Origin: CAZKYP01 sp964556885
GTDB lineage: Bacteria > Planctomycetota > Phycisphaerae > Sedimentisphaerales > Anaerobacaceae
Direction of reading: 5' to 3'
DNA: 5,518 nt
NCBI GenBank assembly: GCA_964556885.1
Contig: CAZKYP010000217.1
Span: 1-5,518 of the forward strand
Shown here: one piece after another, positions 1 to 4,677 of the stretch
Layout: each line of letters opens with the position of its first letter
How positions within the stretch are numbered: position 1 is the stretch's first letter
Notes under the pieces: generated by a model
Seen by the model: the letters and a program-made list of their open reading frames with translations, nothing else
Database searches by the model: none
What the model was told of the DNA's origin: nothing
Program-made: the position numbers and the translations under genes

Positions 1-582
1 GAAATCATCGTTTTCATCCTTAAGCTCATCCAGTGTCACTACTTCCGGTATCGGAAGGCCGACGCCTTTTTCAATCACCTCAATTGTAAAATCATGGTCC
101 GGATTATTGCTGTGCTGCTCATTGATATTCATTTTGCCGTTATACGAAAGATAATAGCCGGTTACCCTTATTCTGTCTCCGGGGCAAAAACATGCCGAGT
201 TCAGACGAGTCAATTCCGCTATGAATTCCTCGTTGGTATATCCGCCGTCTGAAGCTATCCAGGGCATATTATTATAAAGCTGGCCCATCCAGACGGCTGT
301 ACCTGCATGATCATCACCCTCACCCTGGAAGAAAATCTGCCATTGGCCGCCCATATTGAATGGCGTGGTGATTGTTTCATCGGGAGTGGGGTCCAGCATA
401 TCAGCAGGATTATGCAGTAAAATCCCTTCGATAATTACCTTTTCACTCGCACTGTAAGCCTGCTCGCCGCTCGCCAGCACAGACTGAAATTCCGTATGTG
501 TTACCTCCGCCACCGTCGCTCCATGTGACGCCGTCGCCAGAATAAGAGCTAAATACATTGTCATAATTGCCGGATTCTTCAT
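1..582 (-). CDS. Secreted OB-fold-like protein, N-terminal part (3' end outside window)
   Basis: This reading frame is open for 194 codons from the ATG at 582 to the left edge, so the C-terminus is missing. GGAGGT at 591-596 lies 8 nt before the start and fixes it; Met7 and Met9 are less well placed. Residues 1-21 look like a Sec signal peptide: Lys2, a hydrophobic stretch at about 5-18, and possible cleavage after Ser-His-Gly (19-21). The mature part has beta-rich segments. The stretch at 135-157 (GDRIRVTGYYLSYNGK and on) reads like an OB-fold strand pattern, preceded by a Cys-Phe-Cys at 131-133. PEVVTLDELKDENDDF at 179-194 looks like the linker into a second similar unit. Proteins of this style in Phycisphaerae often end in a PEP-CTERM or similar anchor, which cannot be checked here. 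The substrate is unknown. Confidence is high that the gene is real and exported, and low on fold and function. Confidence 0.85.
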   Translation of the reverse strand, partial: MKNPAIMTMYLALILATASHGATVAEVTHTEFQSVLASGEQAYSASEKVIIEGILLHNPADMLDPTPDETITTPFNMGGQWQIFFQGEGDDHAGTAVWMGQLYNNMPWIASDGGYTNEEFIAELTRLNSACFCPGDRIRVTGYYLSYNGKMNINEQHSNNPDHDFTIEVIEKGVGLPIPEVVTLDELKDENDDF

Positions 583-635
583 TACCTGATACCTCCAAAA
601 ATTGTTTATGAATAGTTTAGCATACGAATTTCAAT

Positions 636-674
636 TTCGTGCTACTATGCATAAAAATATAAGATTCGTGCTAC
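636..674. repeat. Two 10-bp direct repeats in the promoter of the secreted protein gene
   Basis: TTCGTGCTAC occurs at 636-645 and again at 665-674, 29 bp from start to start, or close to three helical turns. Read on the minus strand (GTAGCACGAA), one copy falls between the -35 and -10 boxes and the other just downstream of the predicted start site. This is where repressor operators are often found. The left copy also pairs with AGC at 619-621 and ACGAA at 624-628, giving an 8-bp stem with a 2-nt bulge and a 7-nt loop. Binding by a regulator is an inference. Confidence 0.5.
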
Positions 675-682
675 AGCGTCAA
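654..682 (-). promoter_or_regulatory. Candidate sigma70-type promoter for the secreted protein gene
   Basis: Read on the minus strand, TTGACG (677-682) is followed after 17 nt by TATTTT (654-659). An overlapping TATATT at 656-661 gives a better -10 match but only a 15-nt spacer. Transcription would begin near 647, leaving a leader of about 65 nt. The spacer contains one copy of a 10-bp direct repeat, and the second copy lies at the start site. Confidence 0.45.
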
Positions 683-689
683 GAATTAA

Positions 690-718
690 TTGACAAAAAA
701 ATGAAATTTTCATAAAAA
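690..718 (+). promoter_or_regulatory. Candidate sigma70-type promoter for the cupin gene
   Basis: A perfect TTGACA at 690-695 is followed after 17 nt by TAAAAA at 713-718, matching four of six positions of the -10 consensus. The start site would be near 725, giving a leader of about 28 nt that carries the GGAG at 745-748. It lies back to back with the minus-strand promoter. Confidence 0.5.
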
Positions 719-753
719 AGCCCCCGCTTGAAATAAAGATTTTTGGAGACTTT

Positions 754-1098
754 ATGGCTGTATCAGAAAAAGTAACAGTAATAGAATTAAACGATAAACC
801 CGAATATCAACGGCTTCTGGCGGGCCGGCCGCAGACATGCGGGATGCGTTCCGGCAGGGTGTATCTGAAACCGGGTGAGGCCTGCGGCGTGCACAGCACC
901 AAAGAACATGAGGAAATGCTTACATTTGTTTCCGGCACAGGAATATCTATTATCGGCGAGGACCAAACCACTTTAGATGTTGGCCGCGGCAAGGTCTGCT
1001 ATATACCACCGCATACGATTCACAATATTAAAAATACCGGCACAGAGCCGCTCATTTACATCTATTGTGTCGCGCCGGCGAATAATCAAACCGGCTAA
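754..1098 (+). CDS. Small single-domain cupin protein
   Basis: This is a complete 114-residue protein that fits one cupin beta-barrel and nothing else. The ATG at 754 follows GGAG (745-748) by 5 nt. Cupin motif 1 runs over residues 41-61 (Gly41, His47, His52, Glu53/Glu54, Gly61). The second His of the usual HxH is replaced by Thr49, so His52 may take that role. Motif 2 covers residues 79-94 (Gly79, Pro85, His87, His90, Asn94), and His90 is the expected metal ligand. A divalent metal site is therefore likely. Stand-alone cupins of this kind include sugar-isomerase-like, dioxygenase-like and sensor proteins, and the sequence does not decide between them. There is no signal peptide, so it should be cytoplasmic. 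It is transcribed divergently from the secreted protein gene and is separated from the downstream pseudopilin by 203 bp with its own promoter, so it is probably monocistronic. Confidence 0.9.
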   Translation: MAVSEKVTVIELNDKPEYQRLLAGRPQTCGMRSGRVYLKPGEACGVHSTKEHEEMLTFVSGTGISIIGEDQTTLDVGRGKVCYIPPHTIHNIKNTGTEPLIYIYCVAPANNQTG

Positions 1099-1123
1099 AA
1101 CAACCACCCGGGTCCGGTATAAA

Positions 1124-1160
1124 AGATATTCAAATGTGAATTCCATAAATGTAAATATCT
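1124..1160. repeat. AT-rich inverted repeat upstream of the pseudopilin promoter
   Basis: AGATATT at 1124-1130 is perfectly complementary to AATATCT at 1154-1160, with 23 nt between the arms. It ends at the pseudopilin -35 box. It lacks a GC-rich stem and a T-run, so it is a poor terminator for the cupin gene. It could be a regulator site or chance in AT-rich DNA. Confidence 0.25.
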
Positions 1161-1188
1161 TGATAATATTAGCGATTTCTGCTAAAAT
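1160..1188 (+). promoter_or_regulatory. Candidate sigma70-type promoter for the pseudopilin gene
   Basis: TTGATA at 1160-1165 (five of six) and TAAAAT at 1183-1188 (five of six) are separated by exactly 17 nt. This is the best promoter match in the window. Transcription would start near 1195 and give a leader of about 107 nt before the ATG at 1302. The -10 box lies inside an inverted repeat. Confidence 0.6.
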
Positions 1189-1198
1189 ATTGCAGAAA
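1176..1198. promoter_or_regulatory. Inverted repeat enclosing the pseudopilin -10 box (possible operator)
   Basis: TTTCTGC (1176-1182) and GCAGAAA (1192-1198) are perfect 7-bp complements separated by 9 nt, and those 9 nt contain the TAAAAT -10 box. A dimeric repressor bound here would block RNA polymerase. No T-run follows, so a terminator is unlikely. The symmetry is visible in the sequence; the regulatory role is inferred. Confidence 0.4.
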
Positions 1199-1301
1199 CA
1201 GAAGGAGTATATCGCGCATCTTAGCAAAAGAATAAACTGCCTTGATGTGTTTAACTGGTAAAACGGTCGTTCACAGTAAATCATTAAGAAAGGGTGGTTT
1301 T

Positions 1302-2120
1302 ATGCATAAAAGAAGCGGTTTTACTCTAATCGAATTACTGGTTGTCATTGCTATTATTGCACTTCTTATGGGAATTCTGATGCCGGCCCTGTCAAGAGTC
1401 AAATATATGGCAAAGACAGTCGCCTGCCAGTCAAACCTGAAGCAATGGACGCTTTATTTTTCGTTGTATACAAACGACTACAACGGAAAATTCCAGGCAG
1501 GAGTAGGCAATGATCATATAAATCACTGGTTTAATACACTGAGACCGTACTACCACAACGACAAAAAAATCATGTGCTGTCCAACCGCGACCAAACCTCT
1601 AATTAATATCAAAGGACAGGTCAATCCCCGGTTCAACACATTCTCCGCCTGGGGCATATTCACCGAAAGCGATGATCCGGGCTTCGATCCGCAAGGCGAC
1701 TGGGGCAGCTACGGGATAAACGGCTGGGTGGAGAATCCGCCCGCAGGAACAACATCAGTCTATGAAGGCTTTGACACATCCAATAACTGGAGGACTCCCG
1801 ACGTCAGCCGGGCCGGTTATGTACCGCTGCTTATGGACTCCCTGCGGTTCAATACCTTTCCGCTGGAATATGACACACCACCGGAAACCGAAGATATGGT
1901 GTGGGCAAGTAATGAGCATATGAGACGTATATGTATAAACCGGCATGACGGCTACATAGGGATGGCGTTTCTTGACTGGTCTGTAAGAAAAGTCGGGCTT
2001 AAAGAGCTGTGGACATTAAAGTGGCACAAAACTTACAACCAGGCCGGTCCATACACAGTAGCAGGAGGAGTTGCACCAAATCAATGGCCGCCGTGGATGC
2101 AGAAATTTGACGACTATTGA
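1302..2120 (+). CDS. Prepilin-type pseudopilin with planctomycete-style C-terminal domain
   Basis: This is a 272-residue exported pseudopilin. The start at 1302 is preferred: it follows AAAGGGTGG (1289-1297) and puts the short basic leader MHKRSG directly before FTLIELL. In-frame starts at 1242 or 1245 would add about 20 non-leader residues and have no ribosome site. Prepilin peptidase should cut after Gly6, with Glu11 as the conserved +5 residue. Residues 7-27 form the membrane/assembly helix. The rest is a globular domain with YTNDYNGKF (56-64), MCCPTATKP (91-99), a GSYGINGW segment (135-142) and VPLLMDS (174-180). Near the C-terminus, His215 is followed by nine residues and Asp225-Trp226, which is the H-X9-DG pattern with Trp for Gly, then SVRKVGLKELWTLKW. 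This architecture is expanded in planctomycetes. The protein presumably enters a type II secretion or type IV pilus-like fibre. The role of the individual paralogue is unknown. No assembly genes are nearby. Confidence 0.93.
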   Translation: MHKRSGFTLIELLVVIAIIALLMGILMPALSRVKYMAKTVACQSNLKQWTLYFSLYTNDYNGKFQAGVGNDHINHWFNTLRPYYHNDKKIMCCPTATKPLINIKGQVNPRFNTFSAWGIFTESDDPGFDPQGDWGSYGINGWVENPPAGTTSVYEGFDTSNNWRTPDVSRAGYVPLLMDSLRFNTFPLEYDTPPETEDMVWASNEHMRRICINRHDGYIGMAFLDWSVRKVGLKELWTLKWHKTYNQAGPYTVAGGVAPNQWPPWMQKFDDY

Positions 2121-2282
2121 GATAATCGTCTCTGAAATAAAATACCCGGTAAATGATTCAAACGTCAGCGGACTATTCCAAGTCTGTCCAAATAACATTT
2201 CTTTAATAATCTTTCTTTTCAATGCTGATATACACGATTTTTTATGAACCTGCCCACGACAATCACTTCGGATTTCCAATAC

Positions 2283-2477
2283 TTAACGTGGATTCGCATT
2301 TATTAATACCGCCAAAAGGATGTGTCTTAACCTGTCGTCGCTGAGATTATTGAGGTAATCATCTGTAAAATCAAGTCTGACTCTGCCCTTGAAATTCTTA
2401 ATCCGTCGGGTGAGTTCCCCTCTCCCCAGTGCGGCAATTGAAGTCGCCGTCTGCTCGAAACATTGTTTTGTTGCCAT
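2283..2477 (-). CDS. Small hypothetical protein, 64 residues
   Basis: This 64-residue frame starts at the ATG at 2477, with a weak AAAGG 8 nt upstream, and ends in TAA at 2283-2285. It overlaps no other gene. Its composition is that of a real soluble helical protein: Lys/Arg-rich in the middle (LTRRIKNFKGRVRLDF) followed by DDYLNNLSDDRLRHILLAVL, an amphipathic helix pattern with regularly spaced Leu. There is no signal peptide or membrane segment. I do not recognise a named family; the style resembles short conserved planctomycete proteins known only as hypothetical. The basic half followed by a Leu-rich helix could suit nucleic-acid or protein binding, which is a guess. It is convergent with the pseudopilin and divergent from queA, so it is a single transcription unit. 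Confidence 0.65.
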   Translation of the reverse strand: MATKQCFEQTATSIAALGRGELTRRIKNFKGRVRLDFTDDYLNNLSDDRLRHILLAVLINANPR

Positions 2478-2588
2478 TACAACAGCCTTTGAAAAAAAGT
2501 TTTTATTAAAGTCAATTCACGTCGCTTGTATCGTCTCGCAAACCGGGCCACTTTCGAATTAATTTAAGAAACGACTATCGAAAACCAC

Positions 2589-2620
2589 AATTTAGCTTAT
2601 TATTGGCCTAAATTTTTTTT
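2589..2620 (+). promoter_or_regulatory. Weak AT-rich hairpin followed by a T-run ahead of queA
   Basis: AATTTAG (2589-2595) pairs with CTAAATT (2608-2614) across a 12-nt loop, and the T-run extends to 2620. The shape is that of an intrinsic terminator, but the stem has only one G-C pair and no plus-strand gene lies directly upstream. It could be a weak attenuator in the queA leader, a stop for readthrough, or AT-rich chance. Confidence 0.25.
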
Positions 2621-2653
2621 GTCATTTTGCTTACGGTCTGATAACGTCTGGCC

Positions 2654-3700
2654 ATGAAAACAGAAGAGTTTAATTATCATCTGCCACCCGAACTGATCGC
2701 CCAGCATCCGGTCCCAGTGCGCAGCGATTCTCGTTTGCTTGTCATTAATCACACCAGTGGTGAATTTCTCGACAGCCGGTTCAATAAAATCGGAGATTTT
2801 CTGCGGCCGGGCGATTGTCTCGTCCTTAACGACACCCAGGTCCTGCCGGCGCGTTTTTTCGCAAGACGAGCCGGCGGTGCAAAATTAGAAGGATTATTCC
2901 TGTCGGAGACAGGCAATGTATGGACGGTATACCTTAAAGGCATAAAAAAACTAAAAGACGGTGAAACCATATACTTGAAAAGCACACAGGGTAAGGACTT
3001 TTGTCAGGCCGGGCTGATTGAAAAATTCCAGGAAGGTAAATGCCGGATTGAATTGAAGATTGAAACAGACACAAGGACCATCCTCGATGCAATTGGTTTT
3101 CCGCCGCTGCCTCCCTATATTAAACGCAACGACGATCCCGCCATAGCGGCCCGCGACAAACAACGATACCAAACAGTTTACGCAAGGCAGTCCGGCGCCG
3201 TAGCGGCCCCGACCGCCGGTTTACATTTCACCGAATTATTGATCGAGCAGTTGAAACAGGCTGGTATTCGCATTGCCTATATAACCCTGCATGTAGGAGC
3301 GGGAACATTCAAACCAGTTACAGTCGAGAACATCGAGGATCACCATATCCACGAGGAAAGGTTCAGTATCAACCATGAAAACGCCGAGATTATAAACCAG
3401 GCCAAAAACAGCGGCGGCCGGATAATACCCGTCGGAACGACCTCGACACGGGTCCTTGAAACAATTGCCGACGGCCCGCACGTCAGCGTCGCCGAAGGTG
3501 TTACGGACCTGTTCATCAGGCCGGGCTATAAGTTCAAGATCACCGATGCTTTGATAACCAATTTTCACCTGCCTAAATCGACACTTCTCGCACTGGTCGC
3601 CGCCTTCGCAGAACTGGAAAAAATTCTCGCAGCCTATCAACACGCCATCGAACAGAAATACCGCTTCTATTCCTACGGCGACGCAATGCTGATAATTTGA
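2654..3700 (+). CDS. queA: S-adenosylmethionine:tRNA ribosyltransferase-isomerase
   Basis: This is a complete QueA of 348 residues, close to the usual length of about 340-360. QueA moves and isomerises the ribosyl group of SAM onto preQ1 at wobble position 34 of tRNAs with GUN anticodons, giving epoxyqueuosine, the penultimate step of queuosine synthesis. Family signatures are all present in order: FNYHLPPELIAQHP (6-19), LVLNDTQVLPAR (56-67), YQTVYARQSGAVAAPTAGLH (172-191), LHVGAGTFKPV (212-222), HEERFSI (233-239), VGTTSTRVLET (260-270), ITNFHLPKSTLLALVAAFA (301-319) and RFYSYGDAMLII (337-348). It is cytoplasmic. The ATG at 2654 has no convincing Shine-Dalgarno sequence, but it aligns with the usual N-terminus. 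No other queuosine genes are in view, and I see no preQ1 riboswitch in the leader. Its last 26 codons are duplicated at 4571-4648, so the C-terminus may have been replaced when the toxin-antitoxin cassette arrived. Confidence 0.97.
   Translation: MKTEEFNYHLPPELIAQHPVPVRSDSRLLVINHTSGEFLDSRFNKIGDFLRPGDCLVLNDTQVLPARFFARRAGGAKLEGLFLSETGNVWTVYLKGIKKLKDGETIYLKSTQGKDFCQAGLIEKFQEGKCRIELKIETDTRTILDAIGFPPLPPYIKRNDDPAIAARDKQRYQTVYARQSGAVAAPTAGLHFTELLIEQLKQAGIRIAYITLHVGAGTFKPVTVENIEDHHIHEERFSINHENAEIINQAKNSGGRIIPVGTTSTRVLETIADGPHVSVAEGVTDLFIRPGYKFKITDALITNFHLPKSTLLALVAAFAELEKILAAYQHAIEQKYRFYSYGDAMLII
3623..3700 (+). repeat. Proximal copy of the queA 3' end (78 bp)
   Basis: These last 26 codons of intact queA, including TGA, are repeated at 4571-4648 with 63 of 78 identical bases by hand alignment. 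In the final 39 bp (3662-3700) only three bases differ, all at third codon positions. This copy may be one boundary of an inserted cassette. Confidence 0.85.
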
Positions 3701-3740
3701 CAATATGCCGACTGAAATTTGACTTTAACGCTATTCCACA

Positions 3741-3769
3741 TTGCTTTTAGAAATACATTATGGTAAGAT
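3741..3769 (+). promoter_or_regulatory. Candidate extended -10 promoter for the toxin-antitoxin pair
   Basis: TTGCTT (3741-3746) lies 17 nt before TAAGAT (3764-3769), and TGG directly before the -10 box gives the TGn extended -10 signature. Transcription would start near 3776, about 50 nt before the toxin ATG. The -35 match is weak. Confidence 0.35.
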
Positions 3770-3825
3770 AATCACGAAAAATACCATTCAAGTTTTAATA
3801 ATGCTTAGTATTCTCAATTTGTAAA

Positions 3826-4293
3826 ATGAAACAATTTCGAGTCTATGCCGATACCTCAGTTTTCGGCGGCTGCTTTGACGAAGAGTTTGCCGAAGAAAGC
3901 AAGCGTTTTTTCGCCGACGTTAAAGCTGGAAAGTTCATTCTCGTAATCTCCATTACAACGCTTCGAGAGCTTGAGCAAGCCCCTGATAGGATCCAGAAAG
4001 TCTTGAATGAACTACAGCCACAAAACGTTGAAATAATCGAAGCCTCCGATGAAATTTCATTTTTACGCGACGAATACTTAGAAGCCGGAATCCTCAATCC
4101 CAAGAGTAATGCCGACGCCGAACATATCGCCTCTGCATCCGTAGCAGATGTAGATTTCGTCGTAAGCTGGAATTTCAAACACATCGTGCATTTTGAAAAA
4201 ATAGCCGGCTACCAGGCAGTCAATCTGCTAAACGGTTATAAAATGATTCGTATTTATTCGCCGAAAGAGGTGGTTGAAAGTGAAGAAGAATAG
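3826..4293 (+). CDS. PIN-domain protein, probable type II toxin (VapC-like ribonuclease)
   Basis: This is a 155-residue single PIN domain. PIN toxins are Mg2+-dependent ribonucleases held inactive by a partner antitoxin. The N-terminal strand ends in VYADTSVFGG with catalytic Asp9. ISITTLRELE follows, with Glu48 as the second acid. NADAEHIASAS (95-105) supplies Asp97, and Asp110 lies in the VADVDFVVSWNFKHI stretch. That stretch has Asn116 where many VapC proteins carry an acidic residue; the SWNFKH form is, from memory, common to one PIN subgroup, so activity is not excluded. The ATG at 3826 has no clear ribosome site but places the first strand correctly. The last 14 nt overlap the antitoxin gene, suggesting translational coupling. 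A non-toxin PIN nuclease is possible, but the small overlapping partner argues for a toxin. The antitoxin usually precedes the toxin in vapBC; here the order is reversed. Confidence 0.87.
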   Translation: MKQFRVYADTSVFGGCFDEEFAEESKRFFADVKAGKFILVISITTLRELEQAPDRIQKVLNELQPQNVEIIEASDEISFLRDEYLEAGILNPKSNADAEHIASASVADVDFVVSWNFKHIVHFEKIAGYQAVNLLNGYKMIRIYSPKEVVESEEE

Positions 4294-4468
4294 AAAATTT
4301 AATTGTGTTCAAATGAAACACAACATTCAAAAGCAGATACAAAAAGAATATGCAGGATTACCGGAACGAGAGGCGCACAGAATACAGATGGAGAAGGTTA
4401 TGAAAAATCCCATATTGGGTCCATTTTGCAGAAAGGTGCGCTCAGTAAAACGATCCTCAAAAAAGTAA
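4280..4468 (+). CDS. Small antitoxin-like partner of the PIN toxin
   Basis: This is a 62-residue basic protein. The GTG at 4280 is chosen because AGAGG (4266-4270) lies 9 nt upstream; a TTG at 4274 would add two residues but is too close to that site. It overlaps the toxin by 14 nt. RKFNCVQMKHNIQKQI (5-20) resembles the F-D/N-C-V-x-M-K segment seen, from memory, in short proteins encoded beside PIN toxins of this subgroup. A charged helix (about 14-40) and a Pro/Gly/Arg-rich tail ending in two Lys follow. It has no recognisable ribbon-helix-helix or AbrB DNA-binding domain, so autoregulation by this protein is uncertain. It probably binds and blocks the toxin; this rests on position, size and the short motif. 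Confidence 0.72.
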   Translation: MKKNRKFNCVQMKHNIQKQIQKEYAGLPEREAHRIQMEKVMKNPILGPFCRKVRSVKRSSKK

Positions 4469-4570
4469 GACTTATATCCATCGCTCTCATGCGGAGCTAT
4501 ATTGTTCATTAACAGAAAAGCGCGTCCTGCTACAGAACGCCCCACCGTGACGAATGTAAAAACAAAACCT

Positions 4571-4648
4571 ATTATTGCAGTCCACCAACATGCCATCGAC
4601 CGAAGGTGCCGCTTCTATTCCTACGGTGACGCAATGCTAATAATCTGA
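4571..4648 (+). pseudogene. Detached duplicate of the queA C-terminus
   Basis: Read in frame, this piece gives IIAVHQHAIDRRC then RFYSYGDAMLII and TGA, matching QueA residues 324-348. Upstream of 4571 the similarity stops, and no start codon or ribosome site precedes it, so it cannot make QueA. The first half carries several amino-acid changes (for example Glu to Asp, Lys to Arg, Tyr to Cys), while the last 13 codons differ only synonymously. It ends 29 bp from the convergent GH127 stop codon. It is either the original queA end displaced by an insertion or a copied fragment. Confidence 0.85.
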
Positions 4649-4677
4649 TATTGCGTAACAATCAGGTACGGATTAAA

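Larger units (their letters stand above)
3701..4648 (+). mobile_element. Putative toxin-antitoxin cassette inserted at the queA 3' end
   Basis: The 948-bp unit runs from just after the queA stop to the stop of the second queA terminus. It holds the PIN toxin and antitoxin genes, their likely promoter, and a stranded queA 3' end. The layout mimics integrative elements that enter the end of a gene and rebuild it, as is well known for tRNA genes and some protein genes. No integrase, transposase or terminal inverted repeat is visible in it. If real, it is non-autonomous, or it arrived by homologous recombination with a relative's queA locus. A plain segmental duplication is the main alternative. 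Confidence 0.4.

Noticed and set aside
718..729. AAGC-CCCC-GCTT mini hairpin near the cupin start site
   Set aside because: Four base pairs with a 4-nt loop is too small to support a function.
977..1284. Open frames on both strands across the cupin end and the following spacer
   Set aside because: They overlap the cupin and its promoter-rich spacer, have Ile/Arg-rich low-quality translations and no start signals.
1242..1301. Upstream extension of the pseudopilin start
   Set aside because: The added residues do not resemble a prepilin leader and lack a ribosome site, whereas 1302 gives the standard short basic leader with a good site.
2109..2130. Hairpin overlapping the pseudopilin stop codon as a terminator
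   Set aside because: The 9-bp stem (GACGACTAT with ATAATCGTC) has a C-A mismatch, and no T-run follows on either strand.
2478..2653. preQ1 riboswitch ahead of queA
   Set aside because: I looked for the short C-rich/A-rich preQ1 aptamer pattern and did not find it; the leader is AT-rich with only a simple hairpin.
3236..3703. Minus-strand 155-codon open frame inside queA
   Set aside because: It is fully antisense to a well-matched QueA; it is a shadow frame without a start signal.
4303..4512. Second plus-strand frame overlapping the antitoxin
   Set aside because: It is shifted relative to the antitoxin, has no ribosome site and no recognisable features.
4327..4596. Minus-strand 89-codon open frame across the antitoxin and the spacer
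   Set aside because: It has no ribosome-binding site, overlaps most of the antitoxin gene and starts inside the queA remnant. Its hydrophobic look is explained by the complementary strand.
4469..4648. Readthrough fusion of the antitoxin to the queA terminus
   Set aside because: The frame after the antitoxin TAA happens to stay open to the queA remnant stop, but a one-in-three frame match and no recoding signal make this most likely chance.
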